Assembly (NCBI GenBank): GCA_907163375.1
Contig: CAJQUW010004613.1
Span: forward strand, 1,054,001 to 1,118,000
Length of the DNA: 64,000 nt
From: Prostheceraeus crozeri
Taxonomy: Eukaryota > Platyhelminthes > Polycladida > Euryleptidae
Direction of reading: 5' to 3'
The position numbers and the translations under genes were made by a program. The notes below the pieces were generated by a model. The model was not told the DNA's origin. It saw only the letters and a list, made by a program, of their open reading frames with translations, and did no database searches. How positions within the stretch are numbered: the first letter of the stretch is position 1; each line of letters starts with the position of its first letter. Positions 48,806 through 60,293 of the stretch are shown here, piece by piece.

Positions 48806-49660
48806 TTCCATTTACTTGTAGCAGAAATGATTTATTATAAACACCTATGAATACGAGTAAGTAAAACCTGCATCGTCAATTTCGGGGAATCTGAGGGGTG
48901 GCACTAGCTAGCACACTCCTAATGTCTGGATTCGCATGATTGATTTGATTGACATACACGATATTCAATATTGGCATGTACGAAAGTGTTGAACTGTGTC
49001 ATGGATGGGCTAAATCCGCATTAATGTGCAATCTAAGGTCATACATAAGGGGTAGGCATGGATGATACAAGGTGCACACTCCCAATGAGTGGGACTCTCT
49101 ATTTTGTTAACAATAATAATCTTTTTTGTTGTGCACTGTTCCGTAGGTTGTAATAGTATGGCTTACTTTCTATATCCGTGCCACTTCAAATTTAGAAATC
49201 GATTTTCCACGTTTTTAAGTTGAAATTCTGCAAACCATCTTATGACACATAACTACCTAGAAGTATTTCATTAGTTCTTTGCTCAATACTCAAACCATCT
49301 AAGACTATTTAGTAGAAATTGAAAGACTTATTTTTTCATCCCTACCATTTTGAACTTCTTTTTTTACTGACGATCTGCAGACACTGAACTTCATCACTAC
49401 TTTCAAAAGTTATCGGTGACACAGTCTGGCACATTCAATGTTAAACTTGATGCAGTCAGCTATTCGAAATCCGAATTTTCTGACTATCGATATCCGGACT
49501 TCGATTTTTTTTGGCTCGCGCCCATTTCTGCAGTGGCATCAAAATATCATCGTTCTTTCAAAGTGCAAGTGTGTACACTGTGCGTGCATATGCCTGATAG
49601 GATTTTTTCTTGAAATAATTTCAGAATTTTTGTATTGATGCCCTAACCTAGCAAACTAAT
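48806..49660. other. Intergenic stretch without gene
   Basis: No supported coding frame, RNA gene or repeat. Confidence 0.5.
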
Positions 49661-49673
49661 CAACGCAATAAGC
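49661..49673. repeat. 13-bp target duplication of Penelope-like element 1, left
   Basis: CAACGCAATAAGC, repeated exactly at 51586-51598. Confidence 0.85.
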
Positions 49674-50306
49674 TATTTACAGGCCGACGTTTCACGCCTT
49701 CGCGCTTCCTCAGGGGCAACACAAGCTAAAACCACAAGTAAGACCAACAGCGTAAGGAGAGCGTGATGACAAAGCTCTGCAACCTTATATAGTGGTATGC
49801 GGGATGTGAGAATCAGATTAAAAATCAATCAGTTCATGTTTGCGGTTAATGTTGGGCTTCATGCTCTTGATACAACGAGCTTCACTCAAACGAGTGTCGA
49901 CAGGATTCTTACATTTGTCCAAGATATCTAAAATGAAGTTGTCAATAGACACAATATGCTTGCATTGAGATCTGTGGTCTGCCAGTGCACTGCTGGTCTT
50001 ATTGTTAAAAGAACGCGCGTGTTCCATGAAAAGTAATTTCAAAGGTCGACTAGACTGCCCAATGTAAAAATTGGCACAAAATTTACAGGTAAATTTGTAA
50101 ACAAAGAATTTGTCTTTGCAAGTATATTTGCTAGGTAATCAATCACAGACCGTGCAATTCTCATGTTTATTATATTTAGGTTTGTTTTGAAGGCTACTAT
50201 AAAGATTAGAGCTTGTAATGTCTACTAGGTTGATAGGTAAGTCGTATTTCTTAATAAGGGTGCGTATTTTACAGCTAGTTTTATCATTTGTGTATTTCAT
50301 TTTAAG
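49671..50306 (-). repeat. Hairpin arm 1 (GIY-YIG region, - strand)
   Basis: Carries the endonuclease-type sequence LKLLFMEHARSFNNKTSSAL ... HRSQCKHIVSIDNFILDIL on the - strand and the 3' motif CTGAGGAAGCGCGAAGGCGT near its outer end. Confidence 0.85.
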
Positions 50307-50456
50307 AATATTTGGGTTGCGTTCTTTAGGGACTGACTTATTTTTTCTATTTCTAAAAGTGCGATAGGTTTTGTAACCATTTTGACGAAACTTTTTGTCT
50401 AGTTTATTTTTGGAGTTTTCAAACGCGGCTTCTGAGCTGCATCGTTTTTGGACGTA

Positions 50457-50843
50457 CTATACAGTATTTTTTAGATAGTTGCTTTTTACGTGACTTGGTA
50501 CGTAGCTATCCTTCCGTAAGGCAGTGCCGGAATGATAGGGTTTCTCAAACCAGTTGTAATGGATGTTTTCATTTTCTATAAAAATGCTTATATCAAGGAA
50601 GTTTAAGACTCCGTTTTCAGGTACCCCCATGGTGAACTTAATTTCGCTACTTATGCTGTTAAAAGTTTTCAAAAGTTTAGAAAAGTCACTACCTTTGTCA
50701 AACGGTCCAATTATAAAGTCGTCTATGTAACGAGCGTAGAGGGCAGGGACTATAGCATACCTATCTTTCAAGTCTTTTAAGGCAACCGTTTCCAATTTGT
50801 GTAAATAAATAATCGCGAACGGAGGGCCGAAATGAGATCCCAT
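50457..50843 (-). pseudogene. Penelope-type reverse transcriptase, C-terminal fragment
   Basis: About 128 residues: MGSHFGPPFAIIYLHKLE (RT motif B region), YARYIDDFIIG (motif C, YIDD) and KFTMGVPENGVLNFLDISIF (motif D/E and thumb region). This is the half of the RT that remains after 5' truncation. The motif A region and the N-terminus are missing. Confidence 0.8.
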
Positions 50844-50866
50844 TGGGCATCCTTAAAATCCTTAAA

Positions 50867-51349
50867 ATGAAATACACAAATGATAAAACTAGCTGTAAAA
50901 TACACACCCTTATTAAGAAATACGACTTACCTATCAACCTAGTAGACATTACAAGCTCTAATCTTTATAGTAGCCTTCAAAACAAACCTAAATATAATAA
51001 ACATGAGAATTGCACGGTCTGTGATTGGTTACCTAGCAAATATACTTGCAAAGACAAATTCTTTGTTTACAAATTTACCTGTAAATTTTGTGCCAATTTT
51101 TACATTGGGCAGTCTAGTCGACCTTTGAAATTACTTTTCATGGAACACGCGCGTTCTTTTAACAATAAGACCAGCAGTGCACTGGCAGACCACAGATCTC
51201 AATGCAAGCATATTGTGTCTATTGACAACTTCATTTTAGATATCTTGGACAAATGTAAGAATCCTGTCGACACTCGTTTGAGTGAAGCTCGTTGTATCAA
51301 GAGCATAAAGCCCAACATTAACCGCAAACATGAACTGATTGATTTTTAG
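50867..51349 (+). pseudogene. Penelope-type linker and GIY-YIG endonuclease domain
   Basis: About 160 residues. A CCHH-like linker (CTVCDWLPSKYTCKDKFFVY) precedes KFTCKFCANFYIGQSSRPLK, which contains the GIY-YIG counterpart (FVYKFTC...FYIGQS), then LFMEHARSF (H of the domain) and ADHRSQCKH. The frame is open to its stop, so this part could be coding, though the element is truncated and lacks most of its RT in the same orientation. The catalytic Arg position (SSRPLK) and Glu (MEH) are kept. Confidence 0.75.
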
Positions 51350-51446
51350 TCTGATTCTCACATCCCGCATACCACTATATAAGGTTGCAGAGCTTTGTCA
51401 TCACGCTCTCCTTACGCTGTTGGTCTTACTTGTGGTTTTAGCTTGT

Positions 51447-51483
51447 GTTGCCCCTGAGGAAGCGTGAAGGCGTGAAACGTCGG
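51447..51483 (+). ncRNA. Hammerhead-ribozyme-like motif in Penelope element 1
   Basis: CCCCTGAGGA, then GCGTGAAGGCGT and GAAACGTCGG, resembles the CTGANGA ... stem II ... GAAA core of hammerhead ribozymes known from Penelope-like elements. The core has G in place of T in CTGATGA, and stem II is short. Mirrored in the other arm near 49,685-49,720. Confidence 0.45.
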
Positions 51484-51585
51484 CCTGTAAATAGCTTTTA
51501 ACGTCATCTCTTAGCCATAAAATTTTAGAAGAAGACAGAACTGGTTTTTGCCTACTCCGATATGGCTGTTCGCGGCCATCCTATT

Positions 51586-51598
51586 CAACGCAATAAGC
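51586..51598. repeat. 13-bp target duplication of Penelope-like element 1, right
   Basis: CAACGCAATAAGC, identical to 49661-49673. Confidence 0.85.
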
Positions 51599-53056
51599 AT
51601 CTTTAAATTGAGAGAAGACTATATTTTTCGTCGGATACATTTTGTTAGCGACGTTTCGCAAATGAGGTAATCGCGCACTGTAATTATTAATCATTTTTAC
51701 TCAGTTGTATTGAATTTCGATAAATGCTGCTGAATTTGCTTTTAGATACTATTTATTTTAAAACGATGGCGATTCATTTTACAGTTAGGCTGTCATCACC
51801 TTCAATTCATGTGTTAAGATCAGCAATAATCTATAACCACTAATGCAGATGCGCTCATGCATTAATGCAATACCACTCAATGCATCAGAAAATTTTCCTA
51901 CCATACTTTTTTCTTAGATTTCCCATCAATTCCTCAGAAAGTTTGAGCCTATTTACTTTGTGTTGCAATGTTATCGATAGGGAATTTGACGGACTTTAGA
52001 TCTAGTAGATATTTCTTTGGCTAAAGACTACCTTTTTCACTACGAGTAAGGGAAGGAAGTGCTTTAAAGCGGGTTCTCTCTTAAATGCATGGGAAAGAAT
52101 GAATTTCTCTCATTCAACATTTTTGAAATAAAGCAAAATAATCACATTTACAACTTCCTTACTATAAATGTTATTTGACCAAGTTATGTTATTTAACCGA
52201 GGTCACTCAAAAACCCAACCGCACATTTTATAGGTTTCTTGAATCGATTGGACGGTTTAGCATCATTTTCCTCATAAATCAACTCTCGCTTTCTGACCAA
52301 TTCTAGCGTTAGGGGCGCGATCGATGTTTTCAGAAATTATCCGCTGTGTTACCAAGTCACCAGACATTATTTTTTGAATTGCTTTTGATGTTGCAGTATA
52401 TGCAGCATCTCTTAGAGTGCATGCAAAATTTCCGGTCTTAATTCTTTCGAGCTAAATTTCATTCTTGATTTTCTTCCCAAAAAAGCTTGTAGCATGCCTG
52501 TGAAGTTGTAAATGACGCACTATAATTTCAGAATATCGTATTGGTGAGAAACGAAACCTAAAGGATTTTCGTATATGCTAAAAGAGATCATAGTTCGGAC
52601 TTTAGGCCTATTTTCGCTCGGGCATGACGCTCATAATTCACCAAATCTGTAGAGCCCGTAATACAGTTTACACTTCTTTGACTATCTGAATTTGATATAA
52701 AAGATGTGGACAGGTCAAAGTGAAGTAGTAGCATCTAGAGATAAACATGGCACACAATAAAGACTTGATCCTTTGAGCTATTTCAGCAACTTCATTTCAT
52801 TTAAAATCTAAAATTGACTCATTTATTACTTTTTCTTTGTATAAATATATTTCTCTTCTCATAATTTCCAGATATATCATATCACTTTATTCACATATCA
52901 TTTGATCATTCATATGGCAGCAAGTAGTCTTATTTACGTGTTTCATAAATATTTACAAGAAGTATTTCCCGTTTTCATAATTCAGAAATGACTCGGAAAA
53001 GAAACTTTTTGCGAAGTTGACACTTTTGTTGTAATTGAAATCTAAGACAAAAATGA
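51599..53056. other. Intergenic stretch without gene
   Basis: AT-rich, no supported features. Confidence 0.5.
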
Positions 53057-53749
53057 TCATTCAGAGTTCATGATGCTCTTGAACAGATCTTCACATGCAC
53101 TGTAATCCTCATTGGTTAAAGAAGCAGTTATAAATCTACTTGTCATTGTTTTTTCTTCCGGAGGGGCCACTGACACGATAGTTCGCAGCGCTATCGATTG
53201 GCGATCAAGAACTCGAGGAAATGCGAACATATTGCTATCAGTCTCCTCAAGAAAGTTTACTTTCGCAGTGTCGCTGTCATCCATTTCTTCTACGAGTATT
53301 ACTCCAAGATACCATTTCTCCTCGAATATTGCTGTGATGCCATCATCAGTTTTAGAAATATTCCTTTGGGCGACATCAACAGACATGGCTGTGGATAGGA
53401 CAATATTTTAAATCTTCTCGCTCGTGAAATTGACAAAGTCTTCTCCATTCAGGAAATCGACTGATGAGAGGATTAAATATGAGGTATCTTCGGAGGATTC
53501 GAAAGGGCTGCATCAATGTCAGTGTCAGTTATGACAGGATCAACTTCGTTTACCAATACGTTTGGAAATTGCGCGCTGATTGCTAATTCTGTTGCATTTT
53601 GAATGGTTGTCTGTCTTTGCTTGATATAACGTTTGATGGCATTCTTGATCTTTTATTTTACAGGTATAATTTCTGTGTCGTTCACGAAATAACTTTCTGC
53701 GCTCTTTGCTAGACAGAGGCATTACACTCAAATGTGCTCGTGTAGACAA
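53057..53749 (-). pseudogene. Remnant of a PLSxxER... / Tudor-like transposon-type gene
   Basis: Two pieces in the order expected on the - strand. The 5' piece has MPLSSKERRKLFRERHRNY, like the MPLSxxERxRxYRxR start of a protein family common in animal repeats. The 3' piece has GITAIFEEKWYLGVILVEEM, then KVNFLEE and the WP-like FPRVLDRQSIALRTI, resembling the small Tudor-like barrel (WWiGxVxxVDxxxxxVxFMxPxGPxxxFxWPxxxD) that ends such proteins. The similarity is by memory and weak. Nothing between them is recognised, so the gene is probably a decayed fragment. Confidence 0.35.
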
Positions 53750-55179
53750 TGAACGCGAAAACGTGAAACTAGAGATATGTCCATGCTGGCTATTGGCACT
53801 GTATCGGTGCTATTGGCTGCCTTTTTCGTCGATATCAGCAAGCTCATTAGACTTGTACATTGTCATCTATGAGATAGTGTAGACGTTGTCAATATTCTTG
53901 ACTCAAAATAAATCGCGCGGTGGCAGCTGAAAGTCGAGTTTCATCGTGAGCTCAGGTATAAACTCTATTTGGTAGCCAATATTGCCATCAATGAATTTAC
54001 AGCTTTTCAATCACTAATAGTAGGAGTGCATTGAAGCAAATTATGAAAAGATGAATTGATAAAAAATAGACATCCATTTTTTGCGGTCAGGCGTGACGAC
54101 AACATTGAATCACGCCCGAGTACTGCAACGTTTGGGCGTGATGAACTGTGAAGCCATTCTCCATTGCTTGAATCTGAATAGCTTAGATGAAGCATCACAG
54201 GGATTTGAAATACAGTGTAGTAGTGTAAAAGTTAAGTATATTTGTAGTGTAAAAGTTACTCCAAGATGTTGGTTCAGTACATTTGACATTGAGAAAACAG
54301 TTGAGGTTACGTTCGGGTATTTTGCATGTCTTGTCATGCAAAATACACTTTGATATTCAAAAATACTACATCCGACAGTCTAACACTATTAAAAGGCTGA
54401 TATCACATAATGAAATTTTTCTCACCAACTTCAGTTTCTGTCAGTGAGAGATAGTTGTTGAATAAGTTCCTTTAGGCTTGATTTTTTTGCATGATTTTTT
54501 CAAAAAAAATTTTGAAATAATTTCCTTGGGATTGAACGTAATGAAAATTTTGACGGATTCATTAATTTCAACGTATTTTCCAACTTATCCCACCAGACAA
54601 AGAATGATTTTAAGAAATTAATTTTTAAGCCCGATGTCCACTTTCTTATGGAAATAGTCTTCTAAGAAATTTCAAGATATTGTTGAGATCGAAATTCAAA
54701 GCATTAAGAATATAGTATCAAAAAAATGATAATATTATCATTTTATCGATAAGGGAAATACATTAAATGCCGGTACATATAGGGACTGAAATAATTTTCT
54801 CGATTTTCTTGTGAGCGAGATTACTGGGAAAATTAGTAGCCAACTGCACTCTGGAGGTCAGCATTGTGTAATTAAGTTTGATTGCTTTGTTGCGAGAATA
54901 CGTGTCACTGGATCGGTATCAGATGTGCTAAAAATCTATCTGCTGTTATCCATAACATCAGCTTGATAATTTCAGCAATTTTGACCTCGCGGCTCATTCA
55001 GATATCATGTTAGGCAATATTTGGATTTTCAATTTGTTCTTATGAATTATTAATTATTTTGTAGTTTTCAATCAAGACTTGGACAGCCTCAAGGTGTTCA
55101 CAACGATTATATGTGGCATGGTATTTTATATAGTACATATGATATAGTAGTATTTTTGTATAGGTATCATAAGTATCAT
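53750..55179. other. Intergenic stretch without gene
   Basis: AT-rich. Short GTAGTGTAAAAGTTA phrases repeat near 54,220-54,255 (two copies, about 30 bases apart). No gene supported. Confidence 0.45.
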
Positions 55180-55319
55180 AATAAGATATCATGAGTAAGA
55201 AATAAAGATGTAAGAGAAGATGAATAATAATGTGAGGATGAGACAGATAGTATTGGATTGCATTTTATCAATAGCAAAGACAATAGAAATTGACTATGAT
55301 CTGACTAAGAGGAAAAGGA
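55180..55319 (+). repeat. Inverted arm of Penelope-like element 2 (left)
   Basis: 140 bases equal to the reverse complement of 56885-57024 with a few mismatches. Confidence 0.85.
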
Positions 55320-55552
55320 TAAAGTATTAAAGAAGGAGGAAAAGGAAATGAAGCGATGTGAAAAATGAAAAAGTGATGCAGCATGATGGAAAATAGAAAA
55401 TATTACGTATAACTACACAAAAAGAAAATCTCTGTAAAGTTCGAGTTCAGATTTACCATTGGAACTTCGGGTTTAATTTGTCGATGAGTAATGCTTCTCG
55501 TAGACGTAGGTTGGCTTCATCTAAATCTTGGGTAAAAATTGTTGTTGAAAAA

Positions 55553-55690
55553 AGTGTTGTTTGACAATTTTGAAGGTGTTTGTACATTGATGAGGTGGAA
55601 TTTTTGGAATGCTCTCTGCAGCTGATGTGGAGTGTTCTTGTGGTGCTTCCAATTTAGAAGTTCTTACAGGAATCGCATGTTAGTTTAAAC
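55553..55690 (-). pseudogene. Decayed GIY-YIG endonuclease segment
   Basis: Read on the - strand it gives TCDSCKNF, then IGSTTRTLHISCREHSKNS and MYKHLQNCQ, matching the Penelope GIY-YIG pattern CxxCxxxYIGxTxRxLxxRxxEH. No longer an open frame. Confidence 0.6.
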
Positions 55691-55781
55691 ACCACGTTTT
55701 TTCGATAGCAAATTGATTTATCCGTGATGGGTCAATTTTGTAAGGAGCAAGTTTGAACTTTTTTAGGCACTTCTCAATGTT

Positions 55782-56984
55782 CTATTTTTTTCTTGTCAAT
55801 CTAATATTCACATTTTCTCGGCAGAAAACGTTTTTTAGTTGATTATCAATTTTGTTCGAAACATATGAGAATTGAAAATATAAGAAGTCAGTATGTCTTT
55901 GCTTTTGCTTTTTTCGTACTGTGTTGGTATTTTTTATCATTTGACTAGGATAATTGTGTTGACGGAGTATTTCGTTGAATTCGTTCTCATGTTTTCTTAA
56001 AACTGATAAATCTGTGCATCTATTTGTAATTCGTGACTTTTCATTAATGATAAAATTTTGTTTTGTGCTTGTGGGTAAATGGGAGTCATAATGCACAAAA
56101 ATGTCTTTCTTTGCAGACTTTTTGTAGAATTCGAACTGCGGACGATCATGTAAATTAAGTGTAACAGTAAAATCAAGGAGACTTATGCTATTATCATCAT
56201 TCGTCGGAAATTCAATTTCCCAATGGATATTGGGATGCTGAGCATTCAGATGCTCTAGTAGCAAACAAGCGTCCTCTTTGTTTTTCACGAGTGCAAAGCA
56301 ATCATCTACATAGCGTTTAAACAAAGGAACACTATTCATCATTTTCAATGCTTCACTTTCAATGGCGTCCATGAAAATAATTGCCAGGATACCTGATAAG
56401 CAACAACCCATCGGTAGACCTTTGACTTGCTGAAAAATGTTGCATTCAAATTCAAAATAGGTATTTCTCAAAATGACCATTAAAAGTCTTTCAATTTGGT
56501 CAAGATGCAATCCTTTCAGGCTATTTATATTACAGTCTTTCAATTTGTTGATAACTGCTGTAATTGCGTCATTTATAGGAATAGCAGTATACATGATAAC
56601 AACATCATAGCTACAAGGATAATGTTGTATCTGATTGTTGGTTTGGTTGATTGCTTCAATCAACTCATTGCTTGATTAGAGATGTACGGGAATTCGTTTA
56701 AGGATTGGAGAGAGTAGTCTACTTATCAGCCATGATAATTTGGAAGTTGGACCATTAATGTTTGACACAATAGGTCTGATTTTCAGTTCATTATCATTTT
56801 TGTGAGCATTGATTAAGTGATAAAAATATGGCATGTTTGAATTGTTGGTGATGTAACTCTTTTTGATAAAGAATGGATAGTGACTCCTTTTCCTCTTAGT
56901 CAGATCACAGTCAATTTCTATTGTCTTTGCTATTGATAAAATGCAATCCAATACTATCTGTCTCATCCTCACATTTCTATTCAT
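55782..56984 (-). pseudogene. Penelope-type reverse transcriptase
   Basis: The 5' part has MPYFYHLINAHKNDNELKIR then PIVSNINGPTSKLSWLISRL, the Penelope RT motif 1-2 region. The longer part has CSYDVVIMYTAIPI (motif A), QVKGLPMGCCLSGILAIIFM (motif B) and FKRYVDDCFALV (motif C, YVDD), then ISLLDFTVTLN. The Asp of motif A and the YVDD pair are kept. The two parts are separated by one in-frame interruption in about 1.2 kb. A different lineage from element 1 (YVDD against YIDD, different linker). Confidence 0.85.
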
Positions 56985-57024
56985 CTTCTCTTACATCTTT
57001 ATTTCTTACTCATGATATCTTATT
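56885..57024 (-). repeat. Inverted arm of Penelope-like element 2 (right)
   Basis: Pairs with 55180-55319. Confidence 0.85.
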
Positions 57025-57080
57025 GCCCTTTATGTAATGTGAATTTTGAATTTTGTGCATGTAAACGTTTCCTTCTATGC

Positions 57081-57110
57081 CTGACGATGATCTTCTAATG
57101 AAGATTGAAA
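57081..57110 (+). ncRNA. Hammerhead-ribozyme-like core
   Basis: CTGACGA, a six-base-pair stem ATCTTC / GAAGAT closed by TAAT, then GAAA: the CTGANGA-stem II-GAAA core expected of Penelope-associated hammerheads. The stem is perfect. The helix I and III partners were not worked out, and the strand is opposite to the adjacent RT. Confidence 0.5.
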
Positions 57111-58229
57111 TTAATTGCGAAAATGTAAAGTTATAATCAACATCGAAAATTATCTTGACTCTTCCCAACCAATAACTTGAACTTGAAGATGTAGTAGTAC
57201 ATGTATATGGCATATATTCTATATGATACAATAAACAGGAATTGCGGACCGAAAAAGAGGTGAAATCTATCCACAGTCCGACTCCTGCACCAAAAAAGTC
57301 ATTTGCAGGAACATATTCTTGTGCTATCTGTGACAGGGAGGTACAGCAAAAGAAGGGCCTACAATTGACTGGTACACGAAATTGCTTGAGCAAGAGAAAC
57401 AGTTGGATGCGGGTGGATTGGGGTAGATGAGCCTGTAGAACAACCACATAATTGTACTTTATTGTATGATTAATTGAGTTTTGTTGATCGGTTCTGCTGC
57501 TATTACTGTTTTTTCAGTATCGGACAATCGTCAAGAACTTTTTCAGAGGAGCAGAAGTATTCATTTATGCTTACGACATCACTAAAAAGGTAGGTTGCCA
57601 TGAAAGTAATCAACATACTGTGAATGCTTAATCCGTTCATTGCAATTTTAATAATACTCGTTAGCAATACTCGGATCATGATTTAAATGTATTAATGGTA
57701 ATTGCCTAGGCGTGCGACACTCATTTATTACGGTTGCACCGGTCTATGAAGTTGAGGTTTGTTCCCACTGTTCCAATAACGGCAGCTATAAAAATGTGGT
57801 GATATTTCCTCTCAGCCCAACGATTTAGGCTCCATGTACAGCTTAGCTCCATTTATCACATGATTCATCATGACGAATTTGTCGTTTAAGCTGCATAATT
57901 TTGCGAAGTCCTCCGTTGATTTAATCGCTGTTGAGACCAATTTGCGAAATTTTAGTAAAGTTCTATCTTTGTGATTAACACTTCCGACAGTCATTTCCAA
58001 AATTGCAGAATCACATGCTTCCTCTGCTCCTCAGCTTGCAGAAACTTTTGCATGTACTGTCTTGTCTGATGCCTATGACTGACACTTGACATTACACTGT
58101 CTCCCATCGGCAAAACCGTACTCATCAATGAGTGCTAAATAATAATGATAGACGCTTTTTAAGATAATCCACATGTTCGCGAGTCTTAGAATTTTAACTT
58201 GGCTTTTGTAGCATCATTGGAAAAAAGAC
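57111..58229. other. Intergenic stretch without gene
   Basis: No supported coding frame. Confidence 0.5.
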
Positions 58230-58520
58230 GGTACTTCTTTTCTCCCCCCCACATTTGGTGACACCCGCGAGTGTTGCATCATCAGCGATCCTCTCTGTCA
58301 TTCTAATTGCAGTTTCACTACCGTCGCAAGAGCGCTGAGTATGCAAAATTCCTCTGGTTTGTAAAATTTACAGAACTTGCTTTATCGTTCACTGCAGACA
58401 ACAATTCCACAAAGTTCATGATCACAGCTGTATCTTGTATTCTAATCAAGTATCCAAGGGACCAATCCTTCATCCCAGGGGTCAAGTAGAACTTTTCTGT
58501 AGTGTTCTGCTACAACTGCA
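58230..58520. mobile_element. MITE, family X, copy 2 (right end lost)
   Basis: Starts GGTACTTCTTTTCTCCCCCC and follows copy 3 (reverse complement of 60294-60723) through CACCCGCGAGTGTTGCATCA and AGTATCCAAGGGACCAATCC to about 58,520, where the match stops. No right TIR. Confidence 0.65.
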
Positions 58521-59446
58521 ATGTCATTTTGTCGATAACTGATGATTTTTTTCAAATTATCTTTCACCGTCAATTAATCACCGAGACACAATTCGTTGTC
58601 GATGTGTGAAAACCAATACAGCGCAGCTGCAGTAGCAGTCCGGTGACCTGTCAATAGAGCGAATTCGGGAGACTCACTGGGTTGAATGACGGTTTCTTCG
58701 ACGGTTTTTCCCTCAAAGACCGCAAACCACAACCTAGCTCTGTCTGAACGAGCCTTGAACGGGCCTTTAGTCGTTGTTTTAAATCGTTGTGATTTATCTT
58801 TCAGCTATCAATTTACGAAGTATTTTCAGTTTACAGAAGCAATACTAGTAGCAGTGTCACAACACTGTTTATTAAGCGTCTGAACGGTTTGTGTCACGGC
58901 ATTGATTTAGCCCAGATTTCGCGCTGCTCCTCGGCACTAATGTCACGACACTAGTGTCATCGTGTGAACGAGGCTAAACCAGCTAGCTCGGCAAATACAG
59001 CACATTGGCAATTTATCAAACTTGGAACATAAAAAATTTAGATGCATTTTCAAAAAAGCCATTGACTCTCTTAACTATGTCACTTAGAAGGAACTCAGGG
59101 CCAATCTTTCAAATATCTCGAAATACCTCGAGATCTCGAAGACGTAATCCCGGGATTTTTAATCTCGGAAATAGGGTCGAGATCCCGGGATTGTAAACCC
59201 TAGTTCCCAAACATTTTTGTAGAGGCCCAAATTAGAATTTTTGATGAGTATGAGCAATGGCCAGTTGGCCACTGGGGTCCGTCTAGTTTTGCATCTAATA
59301 AGCATGAGATTTTCAAGAGGCAATGCAATATGGAATATGATTTCGATACTACAACAACCAATGTTTTTTCGAAAATATATTTACCAGAATTAAAAACCAA
59401 TGTAGGTTAATGATAATTTCCAAATTAGCCAAAATCACAGAAGAAC
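58521..59446. other. Intergenic stretch without gene
   Basis: No gene. A patch at 59,115-59,190 is rich in TCTCGA and CCCGGGAT, with short inverted matches (AATCCCGGGATT / GATCCCGGGATT). Confidence 0.45.
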
Positions 59447-59580
59447 CAAAAAAGCCACAGAATGAAGCCGATTGCCGAAAAAAACCAAACTTAAGCTCAT
59501 CACACCAGTCTACATCCATGTATTCTGCGCTACTGTACCGATTACCCAAAAAAGCCAAACTTAAGCTCATTACATCACTT
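59447..59580. repeat. Isolated copies of the 172-bp satellite, inverted
   Basis: Two partial units (AAACCAAACTTAAGCTCAT and AAGCCAAACTTAAGCTCAT, with CAGTCTACATCCATGTATTC between) match, in reverse complement, the array at 63.2-64.0 kb, about 3.7 kb away. Confidence 0.75.
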
Positions 59581-60293
59581 TATAGCCTTAATTTCCTGAA
59601 AGTAAAAGTATAAGTAAAAGCGATAAATTCTGGTGATGGAAAATGTCGTGTCGAAATAGTAATAAAAAACGTCAAAATCTCCATAAAAGTTCAGGATGAT
59701 CAGGAAAACGAAGGTTACATATAATAGTGTGAGTTACCGAGACATGATTGAATTATCACATAACCGACCTGAAAATGAGCTATGGACTGATTTGAATAGT
59801 GTCAGTCTTCGATGTAGTTCTCCTGAGTTTTTTTCAAGTTTTCCGTGTGTCGTCACAACGTCAACTTCGTGTCTTTATCGGATGTGATAATTCAGTTGCA
59901 AGTTATCTTTGTCAATAATCCTAGGATAATTGGAATGTTCATCAGAAAATAATAAATGAATCTCTAATGTGGAAGTTTCCAAAGAGAGTACGTAGATGCT
60001 GCTCTTCATGCACATAATAAAAGGAATTTGATATAAAATCGTCTCCGTCAAAGTTATGTCGCTCAGAAATTGAGTAGATATACGTTTAATGAAGTAAGGC
60101 TGAAAACTATTGGTCATGGACATCATTCGACTATGATACAAACTGAGAAATCATTGATAAATCACAAATTTAGGACGCTTGAGAATACACATTTAATCAT
60201 ATCGAACATTTTCTCTGAAAACTGAAAGTCCTTGCTTTTTAGCTGGATATGGCATTGTTTGGTCTCGTCAGAATCCTTGCGAACAGCAGTATG
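59581..60293. other. Intergenic stretch without gene
   Basis: Nothing recognised. Confidence 0.45.

Larger units (their letters stand above)
50861..51496 (+). repeat. Hairpin arm 2 (GIY-YIG region, + strand)
   Basis: Inverted copy of arm 1 within the element. Confidence 0.85.
49674..51585. mobile_element. Penelope-like element 1, inverted-repeat insertion
   Basis: Between 13-bp target duplications lies a giant hairpin: arm 49671-50306 (-) and arm 50861-51496 (+), both 636 bases and nearly identical, around a 554-base centre. Each arm encodes the linker and GIY-YIG endonuclease region of a Penelope-like element, and the centre holds part of a reverse transcriptase on the - strand. Such 5'-truncated inverted copies are a known habit of Penelope elements. 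The few mismatches between arms (I saw about three or four) point to a recent insertion. An extra 89 bases lie after the right arm. Confidence 0.85.
55180..57024 (-). mobile_element. Penelope-like element 2 with inverted arms
   Basis: Holds a reverse transcriptase on the - strand (55782-56984) and a decayed GIY-YIG segment downstream. Its first 140 bases on the - strand side (56885-57024, which include the RT start) are repeated in inverse at 55180-55319 with only a few mismatches. The piece therefore duplicates the element's own 5' coding part at its other end, an arrangement known for Penelope elements. No target duplication was found at these limits, so the full element may extend further. 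Confidence 0.75.

Noticed and set aside
49416-49638. Overlapping small frames left of Penelope element 1
   Set aside because: Two frames of the same AT-rich DNA, no motif, no splice or start context.
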